Source: an uncultured Paracoccaceae bacterium (GTDB taxonomy: Bacteria; Pseudomonadota; Alphaproteobacteria; Rhodobacterales; Rhodobacteraceae). Taken from it: DNA of 64,000 nucleotides. Every line of letters starts with the position of its first letter. Within the stretch, counting starts at the first letter, position 1. The notes under the pieces were generated by a model. It was not told the DNA's origin, made no database searches, and was given only the letters and a program-made list of their open reading frames with translations. The stretch spans positions 33,288 to 97,287 of the forward strand of contig CALFSV010000342.1 in assembly GCA_937916485.1 (NCBI GenBank). Reading direction: 5' to 3'. A program made the translations under genes and the position numbers. This document shows positions 16,394-25,147 of the stretch, in pieces.

Positions 16394-17512
16394 GTGCTGA
16401 CCTTGGCCTTAACGCTGACCGACCGTCTCGCCGCCTATGCCACAGTGGCCTCCGACCTTGGTGTCGATGCTGTTGCCCTTGTGCCTGGCCCGAATTTCAC
16501 CCGCGCCGTAGAGCATGTGTTCATGAGCCATGAACGCCCCTTCCTGCTGGTCATCCCCGCCAACGGACCTGCCGCCGCTTTGGTTCCAAACCTGGAATTG
16601 CGCAGCTGGGACCTTGTCGGTTTTGAAGGTGCCGTCTTCGACTGGCGCGACCAGACCGGCTATGACGCCGCCTTTTCCGCCCTGATGGCGCATCTGTCGA
16701 TCCGGTCGCTGGCCGTTGAAGGGCAGGTGATGCGTGTCTTTGTCCACCACGCCATGATGCGCGCCCAGCCTGACCTGCGGATCGTTGATGCCGAGGTCGA
16801 AATATCGGCCCTGCGCATGATCAAGACGCCCAAGGACATCGCGGCCTTGCAAGAGGCGATCGACATCTCGGAACGGGCGCTGGCCCGGACGCTGGATGGT
16901 GTGCGTCTTGGGCAGACCGAAAAGCAGATAGAAGGGGCCCTCATTCAGGCCCTGTTCGCCGAAGGGGCCGAGGATCAGTCGTTCCACCCCATCGTTGCCG
17001 CCGGTGACGGCTCTGCCCGGCCGCATGCCAAGGCGCGGGCGGGCTACGCGGTCAAGGCGGGCGATGCGCTCTTGCTGGATTTCGGAGCCCGCAAGGACGG
17101 CTTTGCCGCTGACATCACCCGCACCGTGTTTCTGGGGCACGCCTCGGACGAGGCGCAGGAGGTTTATGACACCGTCCTGCGGGCCAACCTTAAAGGGTTT
17201 GAAGTGACCCGGGCCGGGGTCACCGCCCACGCCATCGACGATGCGGTGACCGGCGTGCTTGAGGCATCGCGCTTTGCCGACCGGATCCGCACCAAGACTG
17301 GCCATGGCCTTGGCCGCGACGTGCACGAGGCCCCCTACATCATGCGGGGCAATCACATGATCCTGCCTGCCGGCACGGTCTACACCAACGAACCCGGCCT
17401 CTACGAGATCGACAATTTCGGGGTCCGGATCGAGGATGACGTGCTGATCACCGAGACGGGATGCACCTCGCTCACCCGCTTTCCCAAGGACCTCATGGTA
17501 CTGAAATGCTGA
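16394..17512 (+). CDS. M24-family metallopeptidase (Xaa-Pro aminopeptidase-like)
   Basis: This 372-residue pita-bread-fold enzyme has an N-terminal creatinase-like domain and a catalytic domain with all five dinuclear-metal ligands in place: D229 (LLDFGA), D240 (ADITR), H304 (TGHGLG), E333 (NEPGLY) and E347 (RIEDDV). It should hydrolyse an Xaa-Pro or similar imide/amide bond in the cytoplasm. It sits between the binding protein and the permeases of a dipeptide-type importer and overlaps the next gene by 7 bp. It therefore probably processes the imported substrate. The start is GTG at 16394 with no good ribosome-binding site, so the N-terminus is uncertain by a few residues. Confidence 0.87.
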   Translation: MLTLALTLTDRLAAYATVASDLGVDAVALVPGPNFTRAVEHVFMSHERPFLLVIPANGPAAALVPNLELRSWDLVGFEGAVFDWRDQTGYDAAFSALMAHLSIRSLAVEGQVMRVFVHHAMMRAQPDLRIVDAEVEISALRMIKTPKDIAALQEAIDISERALARTLDGVRLGQTEKQIEGALIQALFAEGAEDQSFHPIVAAGDGSARPHAKARAGYAVKAGDALLLDFGARKDGFAADITRTVFLGHASDEAQEVYDTVLRANLKGFEVTRAGVTAHAIDDAVTGVLEASRFADRIRTKTGHGLGRDVHEAPYIMRGNHMILPAGTVYTNEPGLYEIDNFGVRIEDDVLITETGCTSLTRFPKDLMVLKC

Positions 17513-18513
17513 ATTACGTCCTGAGCCGCCTGCTGACCTTTGTCCCGACCTTCATCGGGGTCACGCTGATCTCCTTCGCCTTTATCCGGGTGCTGCCGGG
17601 CGATCCGATCATCGTGATGGCGGGCGAGCGGGGCCTGACGGACGAGCGGTATGCAGAGCTGAGCGAGCAGTTCGGCTTCGACAGGCCCATCGTGGTGCAG
17701 TTCTGGGAGTATTTAACCGGGGTGCTACAAGGGGATCTTGGAACCTCCTTCGTGACCAAGCGGCCGGTCTGGGATGAATTCTTTTCGCTGTTTCCCGCAA
17801 CGCTCGAGCTGTCGATCTGCGCCATGATCTTTGCCGTCGCCCTTGGCCTGCCGGCCGGGGTCATCGCGGCGGTGAACCGGGGCAAATTCTTTGACCGCGC
17901 CCTGATGTCGACAGCCCTTATCGGATATTCGATGCCGATCTTCTGGTGGGCGCTTTTGCTGATCATCGTCTTCTCGGGGAACCTGCAATGGACCCCCGTT
18001 TCGGGCCGGATCGACCTGATCTATTATTTCCCCAATCCCACCGGGTTTATGCTCATCGACTCGATCGCATCGGGCCAAAGCGGGGCGTTCACCTCGGCGG
18101 TCCGGCACCTGATCCTGCCGACGATCGTGCTGGGCACCATCCCGCTGGCGGTCATTGCTCGCCAGACACGCTCTGCCATGCTTGAGGTGCTGGGCGAGGA
18201 CTACATCCGCACGGCCCGCGCCAAGGGCATGTCGCCGGGCCGGATCAATGGCATCCACGCCCTGCGCAACGCGCTGATCCCGGTCATAACCGTCATCGGC
18301 CTGTCGGTTGGTACGCTCTTGGCTGGCGCAATCCTGACCGAGACGATCTTTAGCTGGCCCGGCATCGGCAAATGGATGGTCGACAGTATTTTCCGCCGCG
18401 ATTATCCGGTGGTTCAGGGCGGGCTGTTGCTCATCGCGGTCATGGTCATGATCGTCAATCTGACGGTGGACATGCTCTACGGTGTCATCAATCCCAAGAT
18501 CAGGAAACGCTGA
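17506..18513 (+). CDS. Dipeptide-type ABC transporter permease (DppB-like)
   Basis: This is a 335-residue inner-membrane permease with six predicted membrane segments. The N-terminus is characteristic of DppB/OppB (MLNYVLSRLLTFVPTFIGVT), followed by the FIRVLPGDP segment. The EAA loop is seen in DYIRTARAKGMSPGRI. The start at 17506 overlaps the M24 stop by 7 bp; an upstream in-frame Met would add 15 residues unlike the family. Its own stop overlaps the next start (TGATG). Confidence 0.92.
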   Translation: MLNYVLSRLLTFVPTFIGVTLISFAFIRVLPGDPIIVMAGERGLTDERYAELSEQFGFDRPIVVQFWEYLTGVLQGDLGTSFVTKRPVWDEFFSLFPATLELSICAMIFAVALGLPAGVIAAVNRGKFFDRALMSTALIGYSMPIFWWALLLIIVFSGNLQWTPVSGRIDLIYYFPNPTGFMLIDSIASGQSGAFTSAVRHLILPTIVLGTIPLAVIARQTRSAMLEVLGEDYIRTARAKGMSPGRINGIHALRNALIPVITVIGLSVGTLLAGAILTETIFSWPGIGKWMVDSIFRRDYPVVQGGLLLIAVMVMIVNLTVDMLYGVINPKIRKR

Positions 18514-19415
18514 TGGCCGAGGCAACCGCCACCACCGTGGACCCGACCCGACGGCCCAACCGCCTGAGCGAGTTCTGGTTCTACTTCCGCGAAAACCGAG
18601 GCGCTGTCTTCGGGCTTTGGATCTTTGGCATCTTTGCCGTCCTTGCCGTCTTTGGTCCCTGGATCGCGCCGCATGACGCGACCACCCAGTTCCGCGATGC
18701 CACCCTGCAACCGCCAGTCTGGCAGGAGGGGGGCAACTGGACCTTTCCTCTGGGCACCGATCCACTGGGCCGGGACATGCTCTCGCGGCTGATCATCGGG
18801 GCGCGGTTCTCGTTCTTTGTGGGCATCGTCGTGGTGTCCATCGCGGCGACCGGGGGTATTCTGGTCGGCCTGATCGCGGGGTTTGCGCCCAAGTGGGTTG
18901 ACAGCATCATCATGCGGATCATGGACATCATCCTGGCGTTTCCGTCGCTTTTGCTTGCGCTGGTGCTTGTCGCGATCCTTGGCCCGTCGCTGACGAACGC
19001 CATGATCGCCATCGCCATCGTGCTGCAACCCCACTACGTCCGCCTGACCCGTGCCAGCGTGCTGTCCGAGCGGCAAAAGGACTACGTCACCTCGGCCCGT
19101 GTGGCGGGCGCAGGGATCGGACGGTTGATGTTCGTGACCGTCCTGCCCAACTGCCTGGCCCCGATCATTGTGCAGGCGGCCTTGTCATTCTCGACCGCGA
19201 TCCTTGATGCTGCTGCCCTTGGCTTCCTTGGGATGGGCGCGCAGCCGCCAACGCCCGAGTGGGGGACGATGCTGGCCGAAGCGCGCGAGTTCATCCTGCG
19301 CGCCTGGTGGGTCGTCACCTTCCCCGGCCTTGCGATCCTGATCACGGTCCTGGCCATCAACCTGATGGGCGACGGCCTGCGCGACGCCCTTGATCCCAAG
19401 CTGAAACGGAGCTGA
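18513..19415 (+). CDS. Dipeptide-type ABC transporter permease (DppC-like)
   Basis: This 300-residue permease of the DppC/OppC type has a cytoplasmic N-tail, a first membrane helix (AVFGLWIFGIFAVLAVFGPW) and the FPLGTDPLGRDMLSRLI signature between helices 1 and 2. The EAA loop is DYVTSARVAGAGIGRLM. It ends near INLMGDGLRDALDP, the conserved C-terminus of the family. It pairs with the preceding permease; the next gene starts 3 bp after its stop. Confidence 0.92.
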   Translation: MAEATATTVDPTRRPNRLSEFWFYFRENRGAVFGLWIFGIFAVLAVFGPWIAPHDATTQFRDATLQPPVWQEGGNWTFPLGTDPLGRDMLSRLIIGARFSFFVGIVVVSIAATGGILVGLIAGFAPKWVDSIIMRIMDIILAFPSLLLALVLVAILGPSLTNAMIAIAIVLQPHYVRLTRASVLSERQKDYVTSARVAGAGIGRLMFVTVLPNCLAPIIVQAALSFSTAILDAAALGFLGMGAQPPTPEWGTMLAEAREFILRAWWVVTFPGLAILITVLAINLMGDGLRDALDPKLKRS

Positions 19416-19418
19416 CAG

Positions 19419-20396
19419 ATGACCCTGCTGCGCATCCGCAACCTCAGCGTTGATTTCCTCACCGCCTCGGGCCGCTTTCGGGCGGTAGATGCGGTGGATC
19501 AGGATGTCGACACCGGCGACATTCTGGCCATCGTGGGCGAAAGCGGTTCGGGCAAGTCGGTGTCGATGCTGGCCCTGATGGGCCTCTTGCCCTGGACCGC
19601 CAACGTCACCGCCGACGAGATGACGTTTGACGGCCACGACCTGTTGCGGATGGACAGCCGGGCCAAGCGCAAGATCATCGGCAATGATCTTGCGATGATC
19701 TTTCAGGAACCGATGTCCTCTCTCAACCCCTGCTTTCCCGTCGGCTGGCAGATCAAGGAGGCGCTGCGCTTTCACCTGCATCTCGACCGGGCGGCCCGCC
19801 ATGCAAGGGCGATTGAACTGTTCGAGCAGGTCGGCATCCCAGACCCCGAAAAGCGGCTGGCGGCCTTTCCCCACCAACTGTCTGGCGGCATGAACCAGCG
19901 GGTGATGATTGCCATGGCGATTGCCTGCAGGCCAAAGCTGCTGATCGCGGACGAACCCACAACCGCGCTTGATGTGACCATCCAGGCCCAGATCCTCGAC
20001 CTGCTGGCCGATTTGCGCAATGAAACCGGAATGGGGTTGGTGCTGATCACCCATGACATGGGTGTGGTGGCCGAAACGGCCGAGCGTGTCAGCGTCCAAT
20101 ACGCCGGTCAGAAGATCGAGGAGCAGGCGGTCCTGCCGCTCTTTGAAACACCGCATCACCCCTATACCGCCGCCCTTCTGGACGCCCTGCCCGAACGGGC
20201 GACAGAACGCCGCCTGCCCACCATTCCGGGCGTCGTTCCCGGTCAGTTCGACCGCCCCCAAGGGTGCCTGTTCTCACCCCGATGCAAGTTTGCCGATGCG
20301 CTGTGCAAGTCCAAACCGCCCAGTCCGCAAGCTGCGGCGCTGGGTCTGGCGCGCTGCCATTATCCGCTGAACACGGGCGAAAGGATCGCCTCATGA
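19419..20396 (+). CDS. Dipeptide-type ABC transporter ATPase (DppD-like)
   Basis: This 325-residue ATPase has Walker A GESGSGKS (40-47), signature LSGGMNQR, Walker B LLIADEP, and the C-terminal oligopeptide-transporter extension with the Cys-containing [14 protein letters not shown]. In related transporters that cysteine cluster can bind an iron-sulfur cluster. It powers the importer with the following ATPase. The stop overlaps the next start (ATGA). Confidence 0.93.
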   Translation: MTLLRIRNLSVDFLTASGRFRAVDAVDQDVDTGDILAIVGESGSGKSVSMLALMGLLPWTANVTADEMTFDGHDLLRMDSRAKRKIIGNDLAMIFQEPMSSLNPCFPVGWQIKEALRFHLHLDRAARHARAIELFEQVGIPDPEKRLAAFPHQLSGGMNQRVMIAMAIACRPKLLIADEPTTALDVTIQAQILDLLADLRNETGMGLVLITHDMGVVAETAERVSVQYAGQKIEEQAVLPLFETPHHPYTAALLDALPERATERRLPTIPGVVPGQFDRPQGCLFSPRCKFADALCKSKPPSPQAAALGLARCHYPLNTGERIAS

Positions 20397-21346
20397 CCGC
20401 CAATGTGATCGAGGCGACGGCCCTCCAGCGGCACTACACCATCAGCGGGGGCCTTTTTGGCAAACCGCGTCTGCTGCGGGCTGTCGCCGGGCTGGATTTT
20501 GCACTGGCCCCCGGCAAGACACTTGCCGTTGTGGGCGAAAGCGGATGTGGAAAGTCCACGCTGGCCCGCATGGTCGCCATGATCGAGGAACCGACAGCCG
20601 GTACCCTGACGCTGGATGGCAAACCGGTATTGCCCGGCGATTGGGCCGACCTGCGCCAGTCCGTACAGATCGTGTTTCAGGACCCCTACGGGTCCCTCAA
20701 CCCGCGCCAGCGGATCGGCACGATCCTGCAAGAGCCGCTCGTCATTAATCGCCGCGGCATGAGCAGCGCCGAGCGCGAGGCAAAGGCCCGCGACATGCTG
20801 GGTCTGGTCGGGCTGCGGCCCGAACATTACGACCGCTATCCACATATGTTTTCGGGCGGACAGCGCCAGCGGATTGCGGTGGCCCGCGCCCTGATGCTCG
20901 ACCCCAAGGTGCTGGTGCTGGACGAGCCCGTCTCGGCCCTCGACCTGTCGATCCAGAGCGCGATCCTGAACCTGCTCATAGACCTTCAGGACCGCTTGCA
21001 GCTGGCCTACCTGTTCATCAGTCATGACCTGAGTGTCGTGCGCCACGTGGCGGATGATGTCATCGTCATGTACCTTGGTCGGGCAGTCGAAAAGGGCCCC
21101 AAGGAAGAGGTCTTCAACGCCCCCCGGCACCCCTATACCAAGGCGCTTCTGTCCGCGACGCCAAGGGCCGATCCGGCGGCAGTCAAAGAGCGCATCAAAC
21201 TGACCGGAGAGCTTCCGTCGCCGTTGTCGATCCCGCAGGGATGCGCCTTTGCGCCCCGCTGCTGGAAGGCTCAGAACCGGTGTCGCGAAACCGTGCCAGA
21301 GCTTGAAGGACAGCCCCACGGCGCTGCCTGCTTCTTTCCGGACTAG
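20393..21346 (+). CDS. Dipeptide-type ABC transporter ATPase (DppF-like)
   Basis: This is the second ATPase, 317 residues. Walker A is GESGCGKS, signature FSGGQRQR, Walker B VLVLDEP, with the oligopeptide C-terminal motif GCAFAPRCWKAQNRC. ATG at 20393 overlaps the upstream stop by four bases; the longer upstream reading frame is an artefact of the dppD-like overlap. It is the last gene of the importer operon and is convergent with a racemase-family gene. A loose inverted repeat CGATCTG/CAGATCG lies between them (21347-21377). Confidence 0.93.
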   Translation: MTANVIEATALQRHYTISGGLFGKPRLLRAVAGLDFALAPGKTLAVVGESGCGKSTLARMVAMIEEPTAGTLTLDGKPVLPGDWADLRQSVQIVFQDPYGSLNPRQRIGTILQEPLVINRRGMSSAEREAKARDMLGLVGLRPEHYDRYPHMFSGGQRQRIAVARALMLDPKVLVLDEPVSALDLSIQSAILNLLIDLQDRLQLAYLFISHDLSVVRHVADDVIVMYLGRAVEKGPKEEVFNAPRHPYTKALLSATPRADPAAVKERIKLTGELPSPLSIPQGCAFAPRCWKAQNRCRETVPELEGQPHGAACFFPD

Positions 21347-21369
21347 CGATCTGGTTCTCAGGTCGGCCC

Positions 21370-22122
21370 TCAGATCGGCTGCCCGAACAGCCGTCCCGGC
21401 CCGATGATCGGAGGGGACGCGGGGCAAAGCCGGGCTATGTGCCAGGCCAGCGCCTGATTGCTGCTGATCACCGGTATTCCCAACGCGTCCTCAAGGTCGG
21501 CGATGATATCGAGCGTGCGCAGGTTTGTGCACGACAGGAAAACCGCGTCGACGTTCCCCTGTCGGCCCACTTGCAAGGCAGCCTCGTGGATCGAGGCGGG
21601 GTCGATCCGCGCCACCCGCGCCTCGACCTTTTCGCCAAAGGACAGCGTCGCGGGGACCGCGAATCCGCGCGCTGCAAACGCCTGCCGGATGGGTTCAGCT
21701 ACCGTTTCGATATAGGGTGACACGATCCCAACCGATCCGACCTCAAGCGCCTGCAACGCGGCGACAGAGGCGGTGAGGGGGTCGGTCACAGCCCGCGTCC
21801 GGGTGGCACCGCTGACAAGCGCCGCGACCCGGCCTGCCCCGATCAGGGTCGTGCCCGATGTGCAGGCATATCCGACCACGTCGAAGTCGGCCGCCGGGGG
21901 CAAAAGGGACGCAGCCTGAGGCAGGTCCACCTCCATTTGGGCGATGGTATCCGCCGTCAGCTCGGCCCCCGATGGAATGCGGCTGACGTGCAGGGCCGTG
22001 TTGGACCCGGGGAACAGGCGGTGAAAATCATGTTCTATCGTCTCGTCGACTTGCAACACGATCAGTCCCAGCGTCGCAGCACTGCCGATTGGACCGGTCA
22101 GCCGGTAGGGAAAGCCGGTCAT
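21370..22122 (-). CDS. Asp/Glu racemase-superfamily protein (maleate isomerase/arylmalonate decarboxylase type)
   Basis: This 250-residue two-domain protein has both active-site cysteines, C87 (GYACTSGT) and C198 (LSCTNLR). Two cysteines fit a racemase or cis-trans isomerase; arylmalonate decarboxylases keep only the second. It resembles the EutA protein of ectoine-utilisation operons, and it is the last gene after an M24 enzyme and a PLP lyase, as in those operons. The ectoine hydrolase/deacetylase set is not complete here, so the substrate is open. It overlaps the M24 gene by 4 bp. Confidence 0.82.
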   Translation of the reverse strand: MTGFPYRLTGPIGSAATLGLIVLQVDETIEHDFHRLFPGSNTALHVSRIPSGAELTADTIAQMEVDLPQAASLLPPAADFDVVGYACTSGTTLIGAGRVAALVSGATRTRAVTDPLTASVAALQALEVGSVGIVSPYIETVAEPIRQAFAARGFAVPATLSFGEKVEARVARIDPASIHEAALQVGRQGNVDAVFLSCTNLRTLDIIADLEDALGIPVISSNQALAWHIARLCPASPPIIGPGRLFGQPI

Positions 22123-23285
22123 GTCGCAAGCTCTGTCAGCAGGGCCGGGGCGCGGGTGGACAAAAGCTCTGGCCCGGCGTCGCGCAGGACGATGTTTTCC
22201 TCGTGCACGATGATCCGGCCCGGCGCGATCTCAACCCCCGGTTCCAGTGTCAGCACCATGCCTGCACGCAATGGGGTGTCGTCCTTTGCGGTCAGGGATG
22301 GCCATTCGGTCAGCGACAGGCCCAGTCCATGGCCAAGCCGACCACCGCCCGGCGTCATGGAACGGTTCCGCAATGCGGTGGTCAGCTGGGCGTGCAGGTC
22401 GCGTGCCGTGATCCCGGGGCGAAGCGTTTCCAGAACCTCGGTCGTGGCCTCGTGCAGCGCGGCATGGGCGCGGGCGGTGTCATCGGCGGGTGGCCCGACC
22501 GAGTAGTTGCGGTCAAAGTCGCAGAAATACCCGTCCCGCACCGCCCCTGTGTCCAGCATCAACAGGCCCCCTCGCTGCAAGGGCCGGGCATCGGCGGGCG
22601 AGATGACATCGCCGTAGCCGCCCGGACCTGCGCCGCCCGCAACGTAGCTGACCCAGTCCGCCCCTTCCTGCAAAAGCGCGATTTGAAAGTCGCGAAAGAC
22701 CTGATCGAGGGGGGTTCCGGCCCGGGCAAATTCCGGCACCCGTGCAAAGGCCGCGTCTGCGCTGCGGCAGATGGTGCGGATCTTGTCGATCTCGGCCTCT
22801 GACTTGATCTCGCGGACCCGCTGGACCACCCATGTGGCGTCGACCATCCGGCGGGTGCCAAGAGCGGTGCCAAGCCGGGCGTAGTCGGCCATGGGCATCC
22901 GCACATGGGTCTCAAGGCCCATTGGCAGGCCGATCCGGCCCTTGTCGGGCACCACTGACGCCAGCGTGTCGGCCAGCAGGCTGACCCCGTCATCAAAGGG
23001 GTCGGGTGCGTCCCAAGTGCGGATATCGGCCAGCCAGGTCCGGCCCATCAGCTCCGCCCCGATGCCGGGGATCACCGCGATGGGCAGGGCCGTGGCCGGT
23101 ATGACGATGAACCAAGGCCGCGCCGGGCTTTCCCAAAAGCGGGTCAGAAATCCGGTGACATAAAAGACATCCGGCTGGGTCGTCAGGAGCAGGGCGTCGA
23201 TCTGGCTGTCCTGCATGCCGGATTGCAGCGCCCGGATGCGGCGCTGGTATTCGGCCGCGGGAAAGATAAGCGAACCGTCAGGCAT
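22119..23285 (-). CDS. M24-family metallopeptidase / amidohydrolase (Xaa-Pro dipeptidase, DoeA/EutD-like)
   Basis: This 388-residue creatinase/prolidase-fold enzyme has an N-terminal domain to about 155, then metal ligands D245 (LMLDTGA), D256 (CDFDRNY), H319 (LGHGLG), E348 (TLEPGVE) and E362 or E363 (VHEENIV). This branch includes ectoine hydrolase DoeA and Xaa-Pro dipeptidases. The operon partners are a diaminopropionate-lyase-like enzyme upstream and a racemase-family protein downstream. That suggests cleavage of an N-acyl or cyclic amino-acid derivative whose product is racemised or deaminated. It is a distant relative of the M24 enzyme at 16394. Confidence 0.85.
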   Translation of the reverse strand: MPDGSLIFPAAEYQRRIRALQSGMQDSQIDALLLTTQPDVFYVTGFLTRFWESPARPWFIVIPATALPIAVIPGIGAELMGRTWLADIRTWDAPDPFDDGVSLLADTLASVVPDKGRIGLPMGLETHVRMPMADYARLGTALGTRRMVDATWVVQRVREIKSEAEIDKIRTICRSADAAFARVPEFARAGTPLDQVFRDFQIALLQEGADWVSYVAGGAGPGGYGDVISPADARPLQRGGLLMLDTGAVRDGYFCDFDRNYSVGPPADDTARAHAALHEATTEVLETLRPGITARDLHAQLTTALRNRSMTPGGGRLGHGLGLSLTEWPSLTAKDDTPLRAGMVLTLEPGVEIAPGRIIVHEENIVLRDAGPELLSTRAPALLTELAT

Positions 23286-24351
23286 CCTCTGGCCCCTCGC
23301 TCAGGATCGCCATGACACGGGCGTCTGGGCCCATGCCGGACACAAGGCCGGGTAGCCCCGCAAACAGGGCACAAAGGCCCGCCCCGCCCGAAGGGGTCGT
23401 GGCAAGGCCGTAGCGCGCCAAAAGGGCAACGCCCTCTGCGGCCTCGCCCTCGGTGATCGTGGCAAAGATGTCGGCATCCCTAGAAAGGCCGGCCAACGCG
23501 ATCATCGACGGGGTCTTGCAGTCCAGCCGACCCATCGAGGAGTCGGGCCCCTGGGTCGTGACCAACCGGCCAGCGCGGATGCTGTCAAAAAGGGCAGGGG
23601 CCGCGTCAGGCTCGACCACGATGATCGTGGGGGCGGTGCCCCAGACCGCGCGTGCATGGGCGGCAACGGCGGCTGCAAGGCCGCCGACACCGGCCTGCAA
23701 CAGGATATGGCTGGGGGCGGGCCCGATCTGCCCGGCAGCTTCGGCGGCCAGTTGCAGATAGCCTTCCATCACCCGGTAGGGTGGATCGGTGTAGCCGGGC
23801 CAGGAACTGTCCGACAGAAGGGTCGCCCCTTCGGCCTTGGCGGCGGCTTCGGCGGCGGCCATGCTTTCCTCATAGTTCGCCCCTGTCCGGGCGACGGTCG
23901 CGCCTTTTGCCCTGAGCCGCGTTGCAAAGGCCTCGGGCACGGTGTCGGCGATGTAGATCGTGGCCTCTGCTCCGAACAGACGGGCGCCCACAGCAACGGA
24001 CAGGCCGTGGTTTCCGGCGCTGGCCGTGATGTAACGGCGTCCGACAAGGGCATTGTCCCAGGCCCCCTCCCGGACCCCGTCCTGAACCACCTGCGCCGCG
24101 TCATGGGCGATGGCATAGGCAGCGCCAAGGGCCTTGAAGCTGCCAAGACCCATCCGGCCCCTTTCGTCCTTGACCAGCAACTGGCCGACGCCCGCCAGCT
24201 TTGCCAGCTCTGGCAAATCAAGGAGCGGTGTCGCGGCATGCGCAGGGCAAAGCGACAAGAGCCGCGCCACGGCGGCAGGGTCGTCCTGCGGCACGATCGA
24301 CGGATCGGGAAGGCCGGTCCCAAGGTAGGGATTGGGGTGGATCACGGGCAT
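23278..24351 (-). CDS. Diaminopropionate ammonia-lyase-like PLP enzyme (fold type II)
   Basis: This is a 357-residue PLP enzyme. The PLP lysine is K73 in GLGSFKALG, the segment typical of diaminopropionate ammonia-lyase, and the glycine-rich phosphate loop is the LQAGVGGLAAAV region. It should eliminate ammonia from 2,3-diaminopropionate, or a related beta-substituted or hydroxy amino acid, to a 2-oxoacid. It is about 40 residues shorter than typical DpaL. EutB-type threonine-dehydratase-like proteins of ectoine operons are an alternative. ATG at 24351 has a strong AAAGGAGG site. The gene follows cutC by 46 bp and overlaps the M24 gene by 8 bp. Confidence 0.8.
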   Translation of the reverse strand: MPVIHPNPYLGTGLPDPSIVPQDDPAAVARLLSLCPAHAATPLLDLPELAKLAGVGQLLVKDERGRMGLGSFKALGAAYAIAHDAAQVVQDGVREGAWDNALVGRRYITASAGNHGLSVAVGARLFGAEATIYIADTVPEAFATRLRAKGATVARTGANYEESMAAAEAAAKAEGATLLSDSSWPGYTDPPYRVMEGYLQLAAEAAGQIGPAPSHILLQAGVGGLAAAVAAHARAVWGTAPTIIVVEPDAAPALFDSIRAGRLVTTQGPDSSMGRLDCKTPSMIALAGLSRDADIFATITEGEAAEGVALLARYGLATTPSGGAGLCALFAGLPGLVSGMGPDARVMAILSEGPEDA

Positions 24352-24397
24352 GGTCGGGCCTCCTTTGCAGGAGTGCTAGCAGTTTGGTCTTGCAGAC

Positions 24398-25147
24398 TCA
24401 AAGGGGTGTCAAACCTGCCCCTGCCCCTGCCATCTGGCGCAGGGCGACGACCATTTCATCGATGCGGGCGGCATCCGTGAACCGGTCTTCGGGCGGGGCA
24501 AAGCCCATGGTGACAAGCCTCGGGTCCGCTTGCCGTGATCCACTGCACGAGGCGTGAACAGCGCCGACACCTGACCCTGCAACCGCCCTCAGGTTTGCCA
24601 CCGTGACCCCGCTTCCGGCCATGATGGTGAGGTCCGTCCCGGCAGCCTGTTGCATCGCCGCGAGGACTGTCACCCCTTCAGGCGCAGTCCGGGCACCGCC
24701 CGAACTTAGGACCGTGTCAAAGCCAAGGGCAATCGCGTCGGCCACCGCAGCAACCGGGTCGGTCAGAGTGTCAACGACGCGGTGCAACGTCGCCCCCATC
24801 GGGCCTGCTGCCTCTCGCAGCCGGGACAGGGCCGCGAGGTCGAGCCGACCTTCGGCGGTCGCAGCCCCGAGGACGACGCCGTCCAGCCCGGCAGCGCGCA
24901 CGGCGGCAATGTCCTGGCAGCATTCCTCCAGCTCATCTTTGGAAAAGATAAAAGTGCCGGACCGGGGGCGGATCATCACCCGGACAGGGCGGTCAATGCG
25001 GGCCGCGCAGCGGATCAATCCCAATGACGGGGTCAGGCCGCCAAGGGACAGGGCCGAACAAAGCTCGATCCGTTCGACCCCGGCGCGATCGGCGGCGAGC
25101 AGGCCTTCGAGGGTGTCGACACAGACCTCGAACAGAAGGTCAGGCAT
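24398..25147 (-). CDS. cutC: CutC family protein
   Basis: This 249-residue TIM-barrel protein has the hallmarks of CutC: LFEVCVDTLEGLLAADRAGVERIELCSALSL in pieces at 5-35, VMIRPRSGTFIFS at 57-69, ATLHRVVD and LTIMAGSGV. CutC was named for copper homeostasis in E. coli, but that role is disputed, and in many bacteria cutC lies in amino-sugar operons, as here beside nagA. It overlaps the end of nagA by 8 bp. A hydrolase or isomerase role on sugar derivatives would be inference. Confidence 0.9.
   Translation of the reverse strand: MPDLLFEVCVDTLEGLLAADRAGVERIELCSALSLGGLTPSLGLIRCAARIDRPVRVMIRPRSGTFIFSKDELEECCQDIAAVRAAGLDGVVLGAATAEGRLDLAALSRLREAAGPMGATLHRVVDTLTDPVAAVADAIALGFDTVLSSGGARTAPEGVTVLAAMQQAAGTDLTIMAGSGVTVANLRAVAGSGVGAVHASCSGSRQADPRLVTMGFAPPEDRFTDAARIDEMVVALRQMAGAGAGLTPL

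Noticed and set aside
21370..24351. A full ectoine-degradation (eut/doe) operon
   Set aside because: Only three partly matching members are present; deacetylase, cyclodeaminase, aminotransferase and ectoine importer genes are absent.
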